Made by a program: the position numbers and the translations under genes. From positions 1-27,014 of the forward strand of contig JAHHUA010000006.1 in assembly GCA_020024235.1 (NCBI GenBank): a stretch of DNA of 27,014 nucleotides, written 5' to 3'. The notes under the pieces were generated by a model, which worked only from the letters and a program-made list of their open reading frames with translations, did not search any database and was not told the DNA's origin. Source of the DNA: Oscillospiraceae bacterium. GTDB taxonomy: Bacteria > Bacillota > Clostridia > Oscillospirales > Ruminococcaceae. Positions 24,443 through 27,014 of this stretch are shown one piece after another; position 1 is the stretch's first letter, and every line of letters begins with the position of its first letter.

Positions 24443-26185
24443 TTAGTTTCCAAATTTAAGCACATCACCATCTGCATTTTTAAACTGGAGATTATAAAGT
24501 TTTTCATATTCTCCACCCTTTGCTAAAAGTTCTTCGTGAGTACCTTCTTCCACAATTTTTCCACCGGAAATTACTATTATTCTGTCAGCATTTTTAACAG
24601 TGGAAAGTCTGTGAGCTACTACCAAAGTAGTTCTTCCCTTACATAGATCATCAAGTTGATTTTGAATGGAAATTTCAGTAATATTATCAAGTGCACTGGT
24701 TGCCTCATCTAAAATAAGAATTGAAGGATTTTTAAGAAATACTCTTGCTATGGAAAGACGCTGTTTTTGACCTCCGGAAAGTTTAACTCCTCTTTCACCA
24801 ATTTGTGTATCATATCCATCTTCCAAAGACATAACATAATTATGTATATCAGCAGCTTTTGCAGCAGCAATCATTTCTTCTTCAGTGGCATCCAATCTGC
24901 CATATAAAATATTTTCTCTGATAGTTCCGCCGAACAAATAAACATCCTGCTGTACAATACCAATATTTTTTCTCAAAGAACCATAAGTAATATCAGAAAT
25001 ATTATTACCGTCAATAGTTATTTTACCGTCAGAAACATTATAAAATTTAGGAATAAGATGACAAATTGTAGTTTTACCCCCACCACTGGGACCAACTAAA
25101 GCTACTTTCTGACCTGCTTTAATATTAAAGCTAATATTGTTTAAAACTGCACTTTTGGTAACATATTCAAATGATACATTATCAAAGGAAATATCACCTT
25201 TAACATTTTTAATATCTTTAGCATTAGGAGCATTCATTTCCGGAATTTCGTCCATAACTTCCAAAAATCTTCTAAATCCTGTAACACCATCCTGGAATTG
25301 TTCCATAAACTGAATTAATTTGCTTACAGGAGCTATAAACAAATTTACAGATATAATAAATGTGGAATAATCACCAAAATTTATTTTTCCATAATAAAGG
25401 AAAAAGCCTCCTGCCACTAAAATAATAATATTAAAACAATCAATTATAAATGAAGTAGAGGAAAAAAATTCTCCCATAGCTTTATATGCCATTTTACGAG
25501 CCTTTACAAACATCATATTGCCTTGTTCAAATTTTTCTTCTTCTTTAGCTGAATTAGTAAAAGCTTTTGTTACTCTAATACCTGAAATACTGCTTTCCAA
25601 GGATGCATTTACAACTGCAATACTTTTTCTGCTTTCAGTAAATGCTTCATTCATTTTCTTTCTAAGGAAAATTGAAACTATTATTAAAATAGGCACACAG
25701 GCAAAAATTATAAGAGTTAAAATAGGTTCAATAGTTAAAAGGTAAATAAATGAACCTACAATCATTATACCTGAAATAAGAAAATTTTCAGGTCCATGGT
25801 GAGCAAGTTCTGTCATATCCATAAGGTCATTGGTTAACCTGGACATAATTTTTCCGGTTTCATGTTCATCATAATAGGAATAAGGTAATTGTTGAAGTTT
25901 GCTGAACATATCCCGACGCATTTCAGACTGCATTTTTACTCCTATAACATGACCGTAAAACTGCACAAAATAATTAAAAAACATTCTGAGCAAATAAATA
26001 AACAGCATTGTTATTCCAAGGTATACAATCATATTTATTTTTTTATTTGGAATATAATCATTAAGCATTACTCTGGTTAGAATAGGATAAGTCATTCCTA
26101 AAAGCGAGAGCATTAATGATGCAAGCATATCAAGTACAAGCATTTTCTTATGTGGTTTGTAATATTGAATAAAACGTTTAAACAT
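24443..26185 (-). CDS. ABC exporter, fused membrane and ATPase domains
   Basis: A 580-residue half-transporter of the MsbA/LmrA-type exporter family, working as a homo- or heterodimer in the membrane. Six membrane segments fill about residues 1-310. The nucleotide-binding domain follows, with Walker A GPSGGGKTT, signature LSGGQKQR, Walker B ILILDEATSALD and switch VVAHRLST. Such proteins export lipids, peptides or drugs; the substrate is not evident. The open frame extends 43 codons further, into the tRNA-Asn gene. The real start is the ATG at 26185, because GGAG lies 6 bases before it and MFKRFIQYYKPHKK is a typical exporter start. No second half-transporter gene is adjacent. It sits some 40 bases after the rRNA-operon terminator. 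Confidence 0.95.
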   Translation of the reverse strand: MFKRFIQYYKPHKKMLVLDMLASLMLSLLGMTYPILTRVMLNDYIPNKKINMIVYLGITMLFIYLLRMFFNYFVQFYGHVIGVKMQSEMRRDMFSKLQQLPYSYYDEHETGKIMSRLTNDLMDMTELAHHGPENFLISGIMIVGSFIYLLTIEPILTLIIFACVPILIIVSIFLRKKMNEAFTESRKSIAVVNASLESSISGIRVTKAFTNSAKEEEKFEQGNMMFVKARKMAYKAMGEFFSSTSFIIDCFNIIILVAGGFFLYYGKINFGDYSTFIISVNLFIAPVSKLIQFMEQFQDGVTGFRRFLEVMDEIPEMNAPNAKDIKNVKGDISFDNVSFEYVTKSAVLNNISFNIKAGQKVALVGPSGGGKTTICHLIPKFYNVSDGKITIDGNNISDITYGSLRKNIGIVQQDVYLFGGTIRENILYGRLDATEEEMIAAAKAADIHNYVMSLEDGYDTQIGERGVKLSGGQKQRLSIARVFLKNPSILILDEATSALDNITEISIQNQLDDLCKGRTTLVVAHRLSTVKNADRIIVISGGKIVEEGTHEELLAKGGEYEKLYNLQFKNADGDVLKFGN

Positions 26186-26224
26186 AGCAATCTCCTCTTT
26201 CCTTAATATATTTATAAAATGATA

Positions 26225-26263
26225 TATAAAAAAACCTCTGAATGCTGCTGCATAAAGAGGTTT
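26225..26263 (-). terminator. terminator of the rRNA operon
   Basis: On the minus strand AAACCTCT and AGAGGTTT (26263-26256 with 26239-26232) enclose a loop that itself contains ATGC/GCAT; a run of seven T follows. It lies directly after tRNA-Asn. Confidence 0.85.
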
Positions 26264-26265
26264 AG

Positions 26266-26341
26266 TGGCTCCCCCTGTTGGGCTTGAACCAACGACATCG
26301 TGATTAACAGTCACGCGCTCTACCGACTGAGCTAAGGAGGA
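26266..26341 (-). tRNA. tRNA-Asn (anticodon GTT)
   Basis: A 76-base tRNA with acceptor TCCTCCT/AGGGGGA, anticodon loop CTGTTAA, T-arm GGTTCAAGCC and encoded CCA. It is the last gene of the rRNA operon. Confidence 0.96.
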
Positions 26342-26360
26342 ATATAATAAGATTTAGGTA

Positions 26361-26386
26361 TAGGTTAGCAATTACTTGCTAACCTA
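26361..26386. repeat. inverted repeat between 5S rRNA and tRNA-Asn
   Basis: TAGGTTAGCAA and TTGCTAACCTA are perfect 11-base arms around TTAC. In the rRNA precursor this forms a hairpin, probably a processing site. The arm shares GGTTAGC with the operators near 8000-8200 but with different spacing. Confidence 0.7.
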
Positions 26387-26397
26387 CCCTTTAAAGT

Positions 26398-26514
<117 letters not shown>

Positions 26515-26542
26515 TTCTTTATTTACTTTTCTTTAAGGTTTT

Positions 26543-26617
26543 TGGTGACCCGTATGGGATTTGAACCCATGTTACCGGCGTGAGAGGCCGGTGTCTTAAC
26601 CGCTTGACCAACGGGCC
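26543..26617 (-). tRNA. tRNA-Glu (anticodon CTC)
   Basis: A 75-base tRNA with the usual Glu body GGCCCGTTGGTCAAGCGG, anticodon stem CCGGC/GCCGG with loop CTCTCAC (anticodon CTC), T-arm GGGTTCAAATCCC and encoded CCA. It reads only GAG, so a TTC isoacceptor must exist elsewhere. Confidence 0.95.
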
Positions 26618-26635
26618 GTCTCTCCGGTGCTTCTT

Positions 26636-26711
<76 letters not shown>

Positions 26712-26795
26712 ATAACTCTTTCTCGAGCATGTTTTGCACACTCAAAATCGAACAATGAATTTCCAATCTTACCTTTTCTCTTTCCAATGTTTCTC

Positions 26796-27014
26796 TGGTC
26801 AAGCCCTCGACCGATTAGTACTCCCAAGCTGAACACATCACTGTGCTTACACTTTGAGCCTATCTACCCGGTAGTCTTCCGGGGGTCTTACTTGCTTGTG
26901 CAATGGGATATCTTATCTTAAGGCTGATTTCACGCTTAGATGCCTTCAGCGTTTATTCATTCCGCACATAGCTGCCCAGCTGTGCCACTGGCGTGACAAC
27001 TGGTGCACCAGAGG
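26796..27014 (-). rRNA. rrl: 23S ribosomal RNA, 3' end (partial)
   Basis: The last 220 bases or so of 23S rRNA run off the window edge. Recognisable pieces on the minus strand include GGTGCACCAGTTGTCACGCC, GCTGAAGGCATCTAAGCG and the 3' end GTACTAATCGGTCGAGGGC followed by TTGACCA. Confidence 0.95.

Noticed and set aside
26186..26314. A 43-residue N-terminal extension of the ABC exporter
   Set aside because: It overlaps tRNA-Asn and the rRNA terminator; the ATG at 26185 has its own GGAG.

Overview
The window is low-GC, AT-rich DNA with strong AGGAGG-type ribosome binding sites, sigma-A-like promoters and many intrinsic terminators. Together with low-potential iron-sulfur enzymes and Clostridia-type gene families, this points to an anaerobic Firmicute of class Clostridia, probably gut-associated. 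The species cannot be named from the sequence.

Left part (1-8913). A small nucleotidyltransferase-fold gene on the + strand faces, across a bidirectional terminator, a six-gene minus-strand operon. In transcription order the operon encodes a NifH/BchL-like ATP-driven Fe-S reductase, a lipoprotein with two fused FecB-type binding domains, a FecCD permease, a FecE ATPase and two nitrogenase component-1-like subunits. One of those subunits keeps the three cluster cysteines with the spacing I recall for BchN of dark protochlorophyllide reductase. The other has none. FeMo-cofactor ligands and NifB/NifEN are absent, so this is not a nitrogen-fixing system. It looks like an import-and-reduce module for a metal chelate or tetrapyrrole-like compound. 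A divergent AraC-type regulator gene shares the control region, and palindromes with a common GTTAGC-N4-GCTAAC core overlap or follow both start sites. This is the best candidate in the window for an undescribed system.

Middle part (8914-17621). There is a frameshifted remnant of an S9 (DPP-IV-like) peptidase and a threonine aldolase gene. Next comes a manganese (yybP-ykoY) riboswitch controlling a P-type cation ATPase gene and a Na/Pi symporter-PhoU gene two bases downstream. These are followed by an ECF S-component gene without a clear start codon, a tRNA-Leu(GAG) gene with its own promoter and terminator, and an orphan lipoprotein gene.

Right part (17622-27014). Two tandem M42 aminopeptidase paralogues and an M28 peptidase suggest a peptide-using metabolism. 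After a broken gene fragment (possibly SUKH/SMI1-like) come a charged coiled-coil orphan, a stand-alone siroheme/ferredoxin sulfite-reductase-like gene whose start codon appears to be ACG, and an ABC exporter. The end of an rRNA operon on the minus strand closes the window, in the order 23S, tRNA-Lys(CTT), tRNA-Glu(CTC), 5S, tRNA-Asn(GTT), terminator. Placing tRNAs between 23S and 5S is unusual.
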